From Proteus columbae (GTDB taxonomy: Bacteria > Pseudomonadota > Gammaproteobacteria > Enterobacterales > Enterobacteriaceae), in the NCBI RefSeq assembly GCF_002777965.1, contig NZ_NGVR01000011.1, forward strand, positions 1 through 33,282: a stretch of DNA of 33,282 nucleotides. Direction: 5' to 3'. The notes under the pieces are model-generated. The model did not search any database, was not told where the DNA came from, and saw only the letters and a program-made list of their open reading frames with translations. Shown here one piece after another: positions 1 through 8,616 of the stretch. The translations under genes and the position numbers were made by a program. Numbering within the stretch: the first letter of the stretch is position 1; every line of letters starts with the position of its first letter.

Positions 1-56
1 TAGCGCCGATGGTAGTGTGGGGTCTCCCCATGTGAGAGTAGGGAACTGCCAGGCAT
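1..56 (+). rRNA. rrf: 5S ribosomal RNA, 3' part only
   Basis: The first 56 bases match the 3' half of enterobacterial 5S rRNA, including the GATGGTAGTGTGGGGTCTCC segment and the closing AACTGCCAGGCAT. The 5' half lies outside the window. It is read left to right, so a whole rrn operon probably lies immediately upstream. Seen directly and recognised from the family. Confidence 0.97.
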
Positions 57-70
57 TAAATAAGACGAGA

Positions 71-97
71 AAGCCAACCCAGTGGGTTGGCTTTTTT
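71..97 (+). terminator. rrn operon terminator
   Basis: A perfect 10-bp stem (AAGCCAACCC at 71-80, GGGTTGGCTT at 84-93) with a 3-base loop is followed by a run of T. It sits 14 bases after the end of 5S rRNA, the usual position of a rho-independent rrn terminator. Confidence 0.95.
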
Positions 98-330
98 GCG
101 TTTGGGCGTTATATAGCTTATATGTTAGTCGTTAATTAGAAACTGTTGTTACATTCCTCAATAAAATAGCTAATCTTCATGCTGTTAAACACTATTTATG
201 GCACTCCATTAGTAATGTTATCCCAATATAAAGAATCTAATATCACTTAAAATTTAATCCCTAGCGTTCTGATCTTTTTATTACTTGTTATCACTGATGA
301 TTCTTATTAAAAGCCGATGGTGGAAATATA
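98..330. other. AT-rich intergenic region, no gene seen
   Basis: About 230 bases between the rrn terminator and the next terminator. I see no open frame with a ribosome binding site, no tRNA cloverleaf and no obvious repeat. Confidence 0.6.
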
Positions 331-357
331 AAAAACACACTCTTTATTACGGAGTGT
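331..357 (-). terminator. Terminator of the phosphoethanolamine transferase gene
   Basis: The stem ACACTC (337-342) pairs with GAGTGT (352-357). On the minus strand it is followed by a run of T (complement of 331-335). It lies about 35 bases after the stop codon at 393. Confidence 0.7.
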
Positions 358-392
358 ATTTTTTATTTAGATAGATATTTTTAACGAGGATT

Positions 393-1976
393 TTATTGAG
401 GCTCCTGCTCTTCTGAACGCAATAAATCATAGTTTAAGAGATTTTTATTACCATCAATAACTGTGATTGGTGATTTAGGCTGATAACACTCATTTAATGG
501 TGACTGACACTTTTGGGGGGAGTTATGTTCTATCCCAAGCCAGCTACTTAGTAGCCAATAGTTGTTTACTGTTGAATAAGGCTTATTTAACACTTCATTA
601 TTAATAATTGGTTTAATAGATGATGGGCTATACCAAATAAACAATGGTATATCATAAGCTTCTTTTCGTGGTGTATTTACACCATGATGATAACGAACCT
701 CTCTATTTTTATCGAGACGCTGTAAAGCGTGATCTGCAAAGTAGAGAATAGAAGCTGGCTTATCTTTGACTCTCTCGATGATGTCATTAATTAATTTATC
801 TGTATAAGCAATAGAGCTGTCATAACAGTTATCATCATCTTCTTGTGTGAACTTCTTTAAATACTGACTTGGAAATCGGTTACAGGCCGGTTCATGGCTA
901 CCATATGTATGTAAGATGATTAATTTTTTTTGTGCAGATGGCTCATTGAGAGCTTTGTCTAAATAAGGAAGTAGCTCTTCATCATAACCGATAAATTCAT
1001 TCCATTTTTTATTTTGAGCCATATTAGCAATGACAGAAATAACACTGGTTTTCTGATTACCTTCACCTTGATTACTTAACCAATATGTTTTAAATCCAGC
1101 ATGATTGGCAAGAGAAACAATATTATCAGCGTAATGATTTTTATCTTGTAACTGTTCCAACCCTATATTTGAGAGTGAAATTGGTACAGAAAGTATGGTT
1201 ACTGGTGCCGGAGAATAAACTTGATTGAATAGGATAAGATTACTCTTTTCTTTCATTAGATTAGGTGTTGTATCGTGCGGGTAGCCATAAATTCCTAGAT
1301 GATCTCTACGAACGGATTCTCCAAGAATAAGGATATAAACCTCTGTATTATCATTCTTTTTATTATATTGAAATTCAACTTTTTGAGAGGCAATTCTTCT
1401 AATTTGACGATTTTCATGGAAGGTTCGGACAAGTGCTGCTGCATTATAAAAAGGTGTATTCAGAAGGGTATATTCTGCAAGTAATTTACTGTTGTTATCG
1501 TTCCTTAATGCTAAGTTTTTATAAATTGGAATGATGGCTATTAATACAACCAAAGCAGTCATGCTTTTTTTTGTCGTTTTTAGATCATGGACTTGAGCTG
1601 CTTTATGGATGAAAAAATAGTAAATGGCAAAAGCACATATATAAAATAAGACATAGTACTTATTATAAGAGAGCATACCGACAGTTTCGCTGCCGTTGGT
1701 ATTTATAAAAGTTTCAGCAATGGATGACGAAAAGGCAATATCGTGTTCTCGATAGAAAAATAGAGAAATAGAAAGGTTTAAAGACCATAGCGCACTAGTA
1801 ATAAAGGTTATTATTTTTCCAAAAAGAGAACGATAAATGCCACTACATATCAGTATAAGTAGCCAACCAATAAGAACAATATAGATTTTTTGTTCTATAT
1901 GCAGCGTTGAACCACCCAATATTGCAGGTGCCATAGATAAGAAAAATAAAAGTGCGTAATGAGTTAATTGGAACAT
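393..1976 (-). CDS. Phosphoethanolamine transferase-like sulfatase-domain membrane protein
   Basis: This 527-residue protein belongs to the EptA/CptA family of inner-membrane enzymes that move phosphoethanolamine from phospholipid to lipid A, LPS core or other periplasmic acceptors. The N-terminal third has about five hydrophobic segments (roughly residues 5-22, 30-48, 55-75, 107-125, 139-155). The periplasmic alkaline-phosphatase-like domain shows LGES (218-221, metal Glu220), SPAPVT with the likely nucleophile Thr260, HTYGSHEP (356-362), ADHAL (414-418) and YHHG (429-432). The usual SDHGE motif reads ADHAL here, so the substrate may differ from EptA. It stands alone, facing away from actP and ending against the rrn terminator. 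A GAGGTGG sequence lies 17 bases before the ATG, too far for a good ribosome binding site, so expression may be weak. Family is sure; acceptor is unknown. Confidence 0.85.
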   Translation of the reverse strand: MFQLTHYALLFFLSMAPAILGGSTLHIEQKIYIVLIGWLLILICSGIYRSLFGKIITFITSALWSLNLSISLFFYREHDIAFSSSIAETFINTNGSETVGMLSYNKYYVLFYICAFAIYYFFIHKAAQVHDLKTTKKSMTALVVLIAIIPIYKNLALRNDNNSKLLAEYTLLNTPFYNAAALVRTFHENRQIRRIASQKVEFQYNKKNDNTEVYILILGESVRRDHLGIYGYPHDTTPNLMKEKSNLILFNQVYSPAPVTILSVPISLSNIGLEQLQDKNHYADNIVSLANHAGFKTYWLSNQGEGNQKTSVISVIANMAQNKKWNEFIGYDEELLPYLDKALNEPSAQKKLIILHTYGSHEPACNRFPSQYLKKFTQEDDDNCYDSSIAYTDKLINDIIERVKDKPASILYFADHALQRLDKNREVRYHHGVNTPRKEAYDIPLFIWYSPSSIKPIINNEVLNKPYSTVNNYWLLSSWLGIEHNSPQKCQSPLNECYQPKSPITVIDGNKNLLNYDLLRSEEQEPQ

Positions 1977-2345
1977 AATCTATTTAAAAACTACCACCTC
2001 TTTTTATGTAGAATAAAAAGTTAACCATTTACCTTTTGACAATACAAGCCTTGTTTGGCTGAAGTGAGTCTGAAATTGATGTTGCTATGTTTCTTTCTCA
2101 CTATTTTGGGATATTGGGTTTTATTAATATGCTATGTATCAGATAAGTTATGTTTATTTTTATTTGTAATTAATTGATTTTAATTTAATTTTTTTCTTTT
2201 TATAACAGTAGAATAACTAATAATAAGTTATTTAAATAATCGTATAGATATGTAGTTAAAGTTTGAAAATATTCTAAATAAGTAAATGACAGAAATAGGA
2301 TCAAGATTTTTATTGTAATGGATAAAAATTATTGGAAATGAATAA
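1977..2345. other. AT-rich intergenic region
   Basis: About 370 very AT-rich bases that must carry the promoter of the transferase gene at 1976. I could not fix a promoter with confidence and see no small gene. Confidence 0.5.
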
Positions 2346-2371
2346 CCCCAAAGTTGAAATTCACTTTGGGG
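2346..2371 (-). terminator. Likely terminator after actP
   Basis: A perfect 9-bp stem, CCCCAAAGT (2346-2354) with ACTTTGGGG (2363-2371). It lies about 40 bases beyond the actP stop. The T-run is better on the plus side, so it may be bidirectional. Confidence 0.6.
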
Positions 2372-2408
2372 CTATTTTTATTTAGAAAGGTAACATTATT
2401 TCAGGCTG

Positions 2409-4064
2409 TTAGTGCTGTTTACCTTGTTCAATACCTAAGCCAATCTGAGAACGAATAAACTGGGCTTGGAATTTTGCTTTTTCTTGTTCACCTAAAGATG
2501 ATTTATCTGTAATAGAGAAAAGCCATGAGATAACAAAAGCAATAATTATTGAGAATAATGCTGGATATTCATAAGGATAGATGGGTTTTTCATGACCTAA
2601 AATACTTACCCAAATTGTTGGTCCTAAGATCATCAACGTGACAGCAACTAATAAACCAGACCATCCTCCCGCGACTGCACCTCGTGTTGTCAGACCTTTC
2701 CAATACATGGATAACAATATAATTGGGAAGTTACAGCTTGCTGCAATTGAGAAAGCTAACCCCACCATAAAGGCAATATTTTGCTTTTCAAATAAAATAC
2801 CTAAACCAATAGCGACAATACCTAAGATAACCACAGTAATTTTGGATACTTTTAGCTCTTGCCTTTCATCTGCGTGACCATTTTTAATTACGTTAGCGTA
2901 GAGATCATGCGATACCGCAGATGCGCCCGCTAAAGTTAACCCTGCAACAACGGCTAAAATAGTGGCGAAGGCAACGGCTGAAATAAATCCTAAGAAGAAA
3001 TTACCGCCAACTGCATCCGCTAAGTGAACAGCCGCCATATTGGTTCCGCCAATCAAAGCACCAGCGGCATCTTTGAACACAGGATTAGGGCTAACGAGTA
3101 AGATAGCGCCGAAACCAATGATAAAAGTAAGAATATAGAAATAACCGATAAAACCTGTTGCATAGAAAACACTCTTACGGGCTTCTTTTGCATCACTAAC
3201 AGTAAAGAAGCGCATGATGATATGAGGAAGTCCTGCCGTACCAAACATCAATGCAAGACCTAAAGAGAGAGCAGATATAGGATCAGAAACCAATCCACCA
3301 GGACTCATGATAGAGAATCCTTTTGAGTGAACACTAACGGCTTCTTTAAATAAGGTATTAAAATTAAAATCGACAGCTTTCATAACCATAACAGCCATAA
3401 AACTTGCACCTGCAAGTAATAAAATAGCTTTAATGATTTGAACCCAAGTGGTGGCTAACATGCCTCCAAATAAAACATATAGCACCATTAGAATACCGAC
3501 GAGCACAACGGCAATATGGTAGTTTAAGCCGAAAAGGAGTTCGATTAATTTACCGGCACCTACCATTTGTGCAATCAGATAAAGAGCAACAACAACCAGT
3601 GATCCAATCGCAGAGAGTGTTCTCACAGGTTTAGGGCTTAAGCGATAGGAGACAACATCAGCAAAGGTATAGCGCCCTAAATTACGTAAGCGTTCAGCAA
3701 TGATAAAAAGAATGATAGGCCAACCAATCAGAAATCCAATTGAATAGATAAGTCCATCATAACCAGAGGTATAAACTAGAGCGGAGATCCCTAAAAAGGA
3801 TGCGGCAGACATAAAGTCACCAGCTATTGCCATTCCGTTTTGGAAGCCAGTAATTTTGCCTCCGGCAGTATAGTAATCAGCACGAGAGCGGGTACGTTTA
3901 GAAGCCCAATAAGTGATGTAAAGCGTTAATCCTACGAATATTAGGAACATGATAATGGCTTGAATATTCATAGGTTGTTTCTCACCTCCTTCTGTTATTG
4001 CGGTAGCGTAAGCAACCGTTGAGAAGAGGAAAAATAAGCTTATTGCATAAAGTAACTTTCTCAT
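2409..4064 (-). CDS. actP: Cation/acetate symporter ActP
   Basis: This 551-residue transporter of the sodium:solute symporter (SSSF) family brings acetate and related short acids across the inner membrane, driven by cations. It matches E. coli ActP (549 residues) almost end to end, including [20 protein letters not shown] near residues 63-82, [15 protein letters not shown], and [15 protein letters not shown]. An N-terminal signal-like segment of about 20 residues is followed by about 13 membrane spans. Its ATG overlaps the stop of yjcH by four bases (4061-4064), so the two are translationally coupled. It is the last gene of acs-yjcH-actP and supplies the substrate for Acs. The C-terminus keeps the AQFIRSQ motif of the family. 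Confidence 0.97.
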   Translation of the reverse strand: MRKLLYAISLFFLFSTVAYATAITEGGEKQPMNIQAIIMFLIFVGLTLYITYWASKRTRSRADYYTAGGKITGFQNGMAIAGDFMSAASFLGISALVYTSGYDGLIYSIGFLIGWPIILFIIAERLRNLGRYTFADVVSYRLSPKPVRTLSAIGSLVVVALYLIAQMVGAGKLIELLFGLNYHIAVVLVGILMVLYVLFGGMLATTWVQIIKAILLLAGASFMAVMVMKAVDFNFNTLFKEAVSVHSKGFSIMSPGGLVSDPISALSLGLALMFGTAGLPHIIMRFFTVSDAKEARKSVFYATGFIGYFYILTFIIGFGAILLVSPNPVFKDAAGALIGGTNMAAVHLADAVGGNFFLGFISAVAFATILAVVAGLTLAGASAVSHDLYANVIKNGHADERQELKVSKITVVILGIVAIGLGILFEKQNIAFMVGLAFSIAASCNFPIILLSMYWKGLTTRGAVAGGWSGLLVAVTLMILGPTIWVSILGHEKPIYPYEYPALFSIIIAFVISWLFSITDKSSLGEQEKAKFQAQFIRSQIGLGIEQGKQH

Positions 4065-4372
4065 TTTTCTACCTCTTCAATAATTTCAGCGGTAAGTTTG
4101 TCGAACTCAGTATTGGCTTTAATAACGTAAACGCCTGTTAATAAAAATGAGGCGATGATTAAACCCATACCAATAGGAATTCCTCGTGTAATGTAGCTTC
4201 CTTCGTACAGTGGTGTACCTAGCCATTGTGGATAGAACGCAATAAGCAAGATAAATGAGACGTACATAACGAGAGTAATAATTGAAAGTGTCCATGAAAA
4301 ACGACTACGTTTATTAACCAGTTCTTTAAAGCGAGGGTTGTTTTCTATCTCTTGATAAATATTGGCATTCAT
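4061..4372 (-). CDS. yjcH: DUF485 membrane protein YjcH
   Basis: A 103-residue protein of the DUF485 family, with two hydrophobic segments (about residues 27-48 and 64-86) and a charged C-terminal tail ending EEVEK. E. coli YjcH has 104 residues and sits in the same place between acs and actP. Its exact role is not established; a partner or accessory subunit for ActP is the usual suggestion. A Shine-Dalgarno sequence (AGGAGA on the minus strand) precedes the ATG. The stop overlaps the actP start. Confidence 0.93.
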   Translation of the reverse strand: MNANIYQEIENNPRFKELVNKRSRFSWTLSIITLVMYVSFILLIAFYPQWLGTPLYEGSYITRGIPIGMGLIIASFLLTGVYVIKANTEFDKLTAEIIEEVEK

Positions 4373-4462
4373 CAGAGTTCTCCTCTATATAATTGTTTGG
4401 TTTATCACTTGATTTAGAGGCTTCAATCCCCCGCATTTCATGATTTTTAGGTAAGAGAGCCC

Positions 4463-4488
4463 AGCAAAGGCATTTTTATGCCTTTGCT
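4463..4488 (-). repeat. Perfect stem-loop between acs and yjcH
   Basis: An 11-bp perfect stem (AGCAAAGGCAT, 4463-4473) with a 4-base loop and its complement at 4478-4488. On the transcript strand it is not followed by a T-run, so it is probably not a full terminator. It could protect the 3' end of acs mRNA or lower expression of yjcH-actP. Confidence 0.6.
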
Positions 4489-4530
4489 TTGCCGTATTAC
4501 GTTTTTTAAATGACAGCTATTTGTTGTGTA

Positions 4531-6489
4531 TTAAGCAGTGAGTGATAGAGACTGTTTTTCTTCTAACAGTTTCTCTACAACACCCGGATCAGCGAGTGTT
4601 GAGGTATCCCCGAGGTTAGTTGTGTCGCCAGAGGCAATTTTACGCAAGATACGGCGCATAATTTTCCCTGATCGTGTTTTGGGTAAGGAATCTGTCCAAT
4701 GGAGGATATCGGGTGTGGCTATTGGTCCTATTTCTTTACGTACCCAGTTGCGAACTTCAGTATAAAGTTCAGGTGTTGGCTCTTCACCGTGATTTAAAGT
4801 GACATAAGCATAAATAGCTTGGCCTTTAATATTGTGAGGAATACCAACCACTGCGGCTTCTGCAATTTTAGGATGTGCAACAAGAGCTGATTCAATTTCT
4901 GCTGTTCCTAAACGATGACCTGAAATATTCAAGACATCATCAACACGCCCTGTTATCCAATAGTCACCATCTTCATCTCGGCGAGCTCCGTCCCCAGAGA
5001 AATACATTCCTTTAAAGGTTGAGAAGTAAGTTTGTTCAAAACGATCGTGATCGCCAAAAAGTGTTCTTGCTTGACCTGGCCAAGAATCAGTAATCACTAA
5101 GTTGCCTTCACAAGCCCCTTGTTGTATTTCTCCCATATTATCGACAATTGCAGGCTGAACACCGAAGAAAGGACGTGTTGCGGAGCCAGGTTTTAGATCC
5201 ATAGCACCCGGTAATGGGGTTATCATGAAACCACCAGTTTCTGTTTGCCACCATGTATCAACGATAGGACATTGGCCACGCCCCATCTTCTGATAGAACC
5301 ATTCCCATGCTTCTGGGTTAATAGGTTCACCTACGGAGCCTAGAATACGCAGAGAGGTACGTTGAGTACCTTCAATCGCTTTATCGCCTTCAGCCATTAA
5401 TGCACGGATTGCCGTAGGTGCTGTATATAAGATATTGATTTGGTGCTTATCAACAACTTGAGCCATACGGTTAACTGATGGGTAATTAGGAACACCTTCA
5501 AACATAACAGTAGTAGCGCCATTCGACAGAGGGCCATACAGTAAATAGCTATGTCCTGTTACCCAACCCACGTCAGCGGTACACCAATAAATATCACCTT
5601 CATGATAATCAAAGGTGTATTTGAAGGTCATTGAAGCATAAACGAGATAACCTCCCGTTGTGTGCAGTACACCTTTAGGTTTGCCTGTTGAACCTGAGGT
5701 ATACAGAATAAAGAGAGGATCTTCGGCATCCATCACTTCAACATCACACTCAGAGCTGACACCTTGAATGATTTCATCCCACCAAACATCACGTCCTTCA
5801 ATCCATTGTTCGGTATGTCCTGTTCGACGAAATACCACTACATGATTAATAGGAGGGATATCTGCGTGATTTAAAGCATCATCAACATTTTTCTTTAAAG
5901 GAATAGCGCGACCTGCACGTAATCCTTCATCCGCTGTAATCACTAATTTAGCTTTTGAATCAATGATCCGGCCTGCAACAGCTTCAGGAGAGAAACCACC
6001 AAAAATAACAGAATGGATAGCACCAATACGAGTACAAGCGAGCATAGCAACTGCCGCTTCTGGCACCATCGGCATATAAATCGCCACAACATCGCCTTTT
6101 TTAATACCTAACTTTTTTAATACGTTAGCGAATTGGCAAACATCTTGGTGGAGTTGTCGGTAAGTGATTTTTTTCGACTCATTAGGTGAGTCACCTTCCC
6201 AAATAATGGCGACTTGATCACCTCGTGTTTTAAGGTGGCGATCAAGACAGTTTTGACTGATATTTAGCTGACCATCTTCAAACCAGCGAATGCGTACATG
6301 GCCTGGGTCAAAAGAAGTATTCTTTACCACAGTATATGGTTTTATCCAGTCAATGATTTTCCCTTTATCTGCCCAAAAGGCCTCAGGGCTTTTGATGGAT
6401 AATTCATAATCTTTTTGGTATTGCTCTTTATTGATCAGGGCGTGTTCTGCAATGCTTGCAGGAATATGATGTTGGTTTATTTTTGTCAT
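4531..6489 (-). CDS. acs: Acetyl-CoA synthetase
   Basis: Acs converts acetate, ATP and CoA to acetyl-CoA through an acetyl-AMP intermediate in the cytoplasm, the high-affinity route of acetate use. The 652 residues equal the E. coli length. The AMP-binding signature [11 protein letters not shown] (about residues 264-274), the DTWWQTETG core and [13 protein letters not shown] are present. The C-terminal [11 protein letters not shown] holds the Lys (about 609) that is acetylated to switch the enzyme off in other bacteria. I chose the ATG at 6489 because GAGGAGA lies 7 bases before it and the protein then starts like E. coli Acs ([11 protein letters not shown]); an in-frame start five codons upstream is unlikely. 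It leads the acs-yjcH-actP operon. A perfect stem-loop separates it from yjcH. Confidence 0.97.
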   Translation of the reverse strand: MTKINQHHIPASIAEHALINKEQYQKDYELSIKSPEAFWADKGKIIDWIKPYTVVKNTSFDPGHVRIRWFEDGQLNISQNCLDRHLKTRGDQVAIIWEGDSPNESKKITYRQLHQDVCQFANVLKKLGIKKGDVVAIYMPMVPEAAVAMLACTRIGAIHSVIFGGFSPEAVAGRIIDSKAKLVITADEGLRAGRAIPLKKNVDDALNHADIPPINHVVVFRRTGHTEQWIEGRDVWWDEIIQGVSSECDVEVMDAEDPLFILYTSGSTGKPKGVLHTTGGYLVYASMTFKYTFDYHEGDIYWCTADVGWVTGHSYLLYGPLSNGATTVMFEGVPNYPSVNRMAQVVDKHQINILYTAPTAIRALMAEGDKAIEGTQRTSLRILGSVGEPINPEAWEWFYQKMGRGQCPIVDTWWQTETGGFMITPLPGAMDLKPGSATRPFFGVQPAIVDNMGEIQQGACEGNLVITDSWPGQARTLFGDHDRFEQTYFSTFKGMYFSGDGARRDEDGDYWITGRVDDVLNISGHRLGTAEIESALVAHPKIAEAAVVGIPHNIKGQAIYAYVTLNHGEEPTPELYTEVRNWVRKEIGPIATPDILHWTDSLPKTRSGKIMRRILRKIASGDTTNLGDTSTLADPGVVEKLLEEKQSLSLTA

Positions 6490-6767
6490 AATAGTTCTCC
6501 TCACTATTGTTAATACTATGTCAAAAAGTCGTTAACAAAAGAGGGCGAATAAAGATTGTTTCTTTTTTGCGCAGAAGATCACGAATTAATGGAAATGCTT
6601 TTCATGGAATGTTCAATTAGTGCTAAAGCTAGTTGGGCACTATTTATCTACTATTTTCTTGTTTAATAGGATTATCGTTTAATAGAAAGCTTTTAAATTA
6701 AAATAATATACTGTTAAAATTAATTTAACCGTGCTGGATAAAAAAACCACAAAAATAACATGGATAT

Positions 6768-6803
6768 GATAATGATTTTCATTAACGTTTTTTTCACTAT
6801 AAT
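6768..6803 (+). promoter_or_regulatory. sodA promoter with Fur box
   Basis: Positions 6768-6786 match the 19-base Fur consensus GATAATGATAATCATTATC at 16 of 19 positions. A perfect -10 TATAAT lies at 6798-6803, with a weak -35 TTTTCA (6776-6781) 16 bases upstream, inside the Fur box. Fur bound here would block RNA polymerase. Fur repression of sodA is known in E. coli; the site itself is read directly, its use is inferred. Confidence 0.8.
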
Positions 6804-6818
6804 GAAATGAAAAGATAA

Positions 6819-6833
6819 ATCACATGATGTGAT
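6819..6833 (+). promoter_or_regulatory. Palindrome in the sodA leader
   Basis: ATCACAT-G-ATGTGAT is a 7-bp perfect inverted repeat around one base. It lies between the -10 and the start codon, about 28 bases before the ATG. It could be a protein-binding site. With almost no loop it is a poor RNA hairpin. Confidence 0.4.
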
Positions 6834-6861
6834 CCAAGATAAAACAGCACTGGAGATTAAT

Positions 6862-7485
6862 ATGAGCTATACATTACCTGCACTACCTTATGCTTATGAT
6901 GCATTAGAACCTCACTTTGATGAACGTACAATGGAAATTCACCATACTAAGCATCATCAAACTTATGTGAATAATACCAACACAGCATTAGAAAAATTAC
7001 CTGAGCTTGCTGGTTTAGAGATTGATGAGTTAGTGAAAAATCTTCATAAAGTGCCTGCTGATCAACGTACCTTTTTACGTAATAACGCAGGTGGTCACTC
7101 TAATCACTCATTATTCTGGAAAGGCCTGAAGCTAGGTACTCAATTACAAGGTTCACTAAAAGATGCGATTGAGCGCGATTTTGGTAGCGTTGATGCCTTT
7201 AAAGAGTTATTTGAAAAAGCCGCAGCTAGCCGTTTCGGCTCTGGTTGGGCTTGGCTGGTATTAAAAGACGATGGCAAACTTGCAGTAGTTTCTACTGCAA
7301 ACCAAGATAGTCCATTAATGGGTGAAGAGTTAGCTGGCGCATCTGGTTACCCAATTGTAGGGTTAGATGTGTGGGAACATGCTTACTACTTGAAATATCA
7401 AAATCGCCGCCCTGATTATATTAAAGCATTCTGGTCAGTTGTTAACTGGGACGAAGCGCAAAAACGTTTTCAGAGCAAAGCATAA
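6862..7485 (+). CDS. sodA: Superoxide dismutase [Mn]
   Basis: SodA turns superoxide into hydrogen peroxide and oxygen in the cytoplasm. The 207-residue protein has the four metal ligands His27, His82, Asp169 and His173 (the last two in DVWEHAYY). It has the Mn-type pattern: Gly78 in AGGHSNH and Gln148 in the C-terminal half (ANQDSP), rather than the Gln in the N-terminal half typical of Fe-SOD. I chose the ATG at 6862 because TGGAG lies just before it and because [18 protein letters not shown] is the usual start. A longer frame from 6829 would overlap the leader palindrome. The upstream Fur box and strong -10 indicate iron-dependent repression. Confidence 0.98.
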   Translation: MSYTLPALPYAYDALEPHFDERTMEIHHTKHHQTYVNNTNTALEKLPELAGLEIDELVKNLHKVPADQRTFLRNNAGGHSNHSLFWKGLKLGTQLQGSLKDAIERDFGSVDAFKELFEKAAASRFGSGWAWLVLKDDGKLAVVSTANQDSPLMGEELAGASGYPIVGLDVWEHAYYLKYQNRRPDYIKAFWSVVNWDEAQKRFQSKA

Positions 7486-7519
7486 TTGAGTAGATAACTT
7501 CCTTTCTCTTTTATATTTT

Positions 7520-7550
7520 CAATGCCGACAAATGTCGGCATTGTTTCTTT
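7520..7550 (+). terminator. sodA terminator
   Basis: An inverted repeat, CAATGCCGACA at 7520-7530 and TGTCGGCATTG at 7533-7543, is followed by T-rich sequence. It lies 35 bases after the sodA stop. Confidence 0.88.
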
Positions 7551-7600
7551 TGAACACTATCTTTACTATGAGTTATTCTTTTCTGTTTAGGTAGTGAGCC

Positions 7601-8275
7601 ATGCGTTATTTTCCTAGTGTTTTTATCGGTAATATCACAACAACATCTAATGGATTTACCAGTGCGATCACCAAAAGGCTGGTGGATGGCCATATCAAAT
7701 TGACATCATTGGGATTAGAAGGTGATGAGCAAGCAGAAAAGAGTTTTCATGGTGGTCCTGATCGCGCACTTTGTCACTATCCTAAAGAACATTATCTTTA
7801 TTGGGCTGAGCAATTCCCACAGTTGACGGATTTTTTTCATGCTCCCGCATTTGGTGAAAATATCTCAACAACAGGCATGACTGAAGAGAATGTTTTTATT
7901 GGGGATATTTATCAATGGGGAACTGCACTCATTCAAGTAACTCAACCTCGTTCTCCTTGTTATAAACTCAATACGGTGACAGAAGTCAGTAACTTTTCAC
8001 AAATTATGCAAGATAGTGGTTATTGTGGTTGGTTATATCGTGTTGTGAGTACAGGAGAAACAGGCAGTCATCATCCTCTTGTTCTGGTTTCAAGAAACAG
8101 TGATATCTCTGTTAAAGAAGCGATTTCGATTGCTTTTCATATGCCTTTTGATGAAGAACTTTATCATCGTCTATTAAGTGCCGCAGGATTATCAGCAAGT
8201 TGGAGTAAGACTATGCAGCTAAGACTGCAAAATCAAACAATAGAGAGTTTTGATAGACGATTGTTTAAAGGTTAA
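7601..8275 (+). CDS. yiiM: MOSC-domain protein YiiM
   Basis: A 224-residue MOSC-domain protein, the same length as E. coli YiiM. YiiM acts in molybdenum-cofactor-dependent detoxification of N-hydroxylated bases such as 6-hydroxylaminopurine. The first half holds GLEGDEQAEKSFHGGPDRAL (residues 38-57), then FGENISTTGM, and PRSPCYKLN with the Cys conserved in MOSC proteins, which is thought to bind the cofactor sulfur. The C-terminal part (from about 170) is the small helical domain of the YiiM branch. AGGTAGTG lies just before the ATG. It follows the sodA terminator and so has its own promoter. Confidence 0.92.
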   Translation: MRYFPSVFIGNITTTSNGFTSAITKRLVDGHIKLTSLGLEGDEQAEKSFHGGPDRALCHYPKEHYLYWAEQFPQLTDFFHAPAFGENISTTGMTEENVFIGDIYQWGTALIQVTQPRSPCYKLNTVTEVSNFSQIMQDSGYCGWLYRVVSTGETGSHHPLVLVSRNSDISVKEAISIAFHMPFDEELYHRLLSAAGLSASWSKTMQLRLQNQTIESFDRRLFKG

Positions 8276-8400
8276 TTAGTTAACAAATTGATAATTAATG
8301 AGATTATTAATACAAATTAGCTTGTAGGCTAATTTTAAAGTTAAGAAAATGGTCTTTTCGAGATCCGTACTATGGGTACTGATGTTGCTAGAGGTGCTCA

Positions 8401-8556
8401 ATGAAATTGAGAAGCCATAAAGAATTACATAATGAGATGATGGAAGATGAAGAATATCGTGTGGCTTGGGATGAAGAAACGCGTAAGGAAAAATTGAAAG
8501 ATACACTGGTTCATTCAATGGCGTAAACGCGATAAAAAACATCTCTCTAAAAATGA
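8401..8556 (+). pseudogene. Remnant of a HigA-type (XRE) antitoxin gene
   Basis: A 41-codon frame (8401-8526) has a good Shine-Dalgarno (GAGG, 8391-8394, six bases before the ATG) and encodes MKLRSHKELHNEMMEDEEYR followed by VAWDEETRKEKLKDTLV. This resembles the N-terminal arm of HigA-like antitoxins, in which a helical stretch of the type 'D(P/E)E(Y/F)..A(Y/W)DE' comes before a helix-turn-helix. Read in the next frame after DTLV, the DNA gives QWRKRDKKHLSKNEL, which fits the start of such a helix-turn-helix, so a single frameshift may have split the gene. The rest of the DNA-binding domain is absent; the sequence runs into an IS-end-like repeat. I see no toxin gene upstream (8276-8400). It may instead be an intact small protein. 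The family link is by eye only. Confidence 0.4.
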
Positions 8557-8600
8557 ACTGCACCCCAAAAGTTGGACACCAACTTTGGGGTGTTTTTTTT
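8554..8600 (+). terminator. Terminator hairpin that resembles an IS150-type IS end
   Basis: CACCCCAAAAGTTGG (8561-8575) pairs with CCAACTTTGGGGTG (8579-8592) apart from one bulged A, and eight T follow (8593-8600). It serves as a terminator for plus-strand transcripts and possibly for trpS on the other strand. The left arm with its flank (8554-8578: TGAACTGCACCCC then GTTGGAC) has the spacing of IS150-group (IS3 family) terminal repeats as I remember them (TGTACTGCACCC then GTTGGAC). It may therefore be a leftover IS end rather than a native terminator. Confidence 0.7.
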
Positions 8601-8616
8601 ATGTATTAATGACAAA

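Noticed and set aside
6550..6600. Possible CRP site upstream of acs
   Set aside because: Only one half-site is close to TGTGA/TCACA; the other half is poor. CRP control of acs is known in E. coli, but this sequence does not show it clearly.
6829..6861. An 11-codon upstream extension of SodA
   Set aside because: The family starts at [10 protein letters not shown], and the ribosome binding site lies before 6862.
8276..8563. A 95-codon open frame on the minus strand after yiiM
   Set aside because: It is antisense to the better-supported small frame at 8401-8526, is rich in Ile, Ser and Phe as expected for chance AT-rich reading, and has no known domain.
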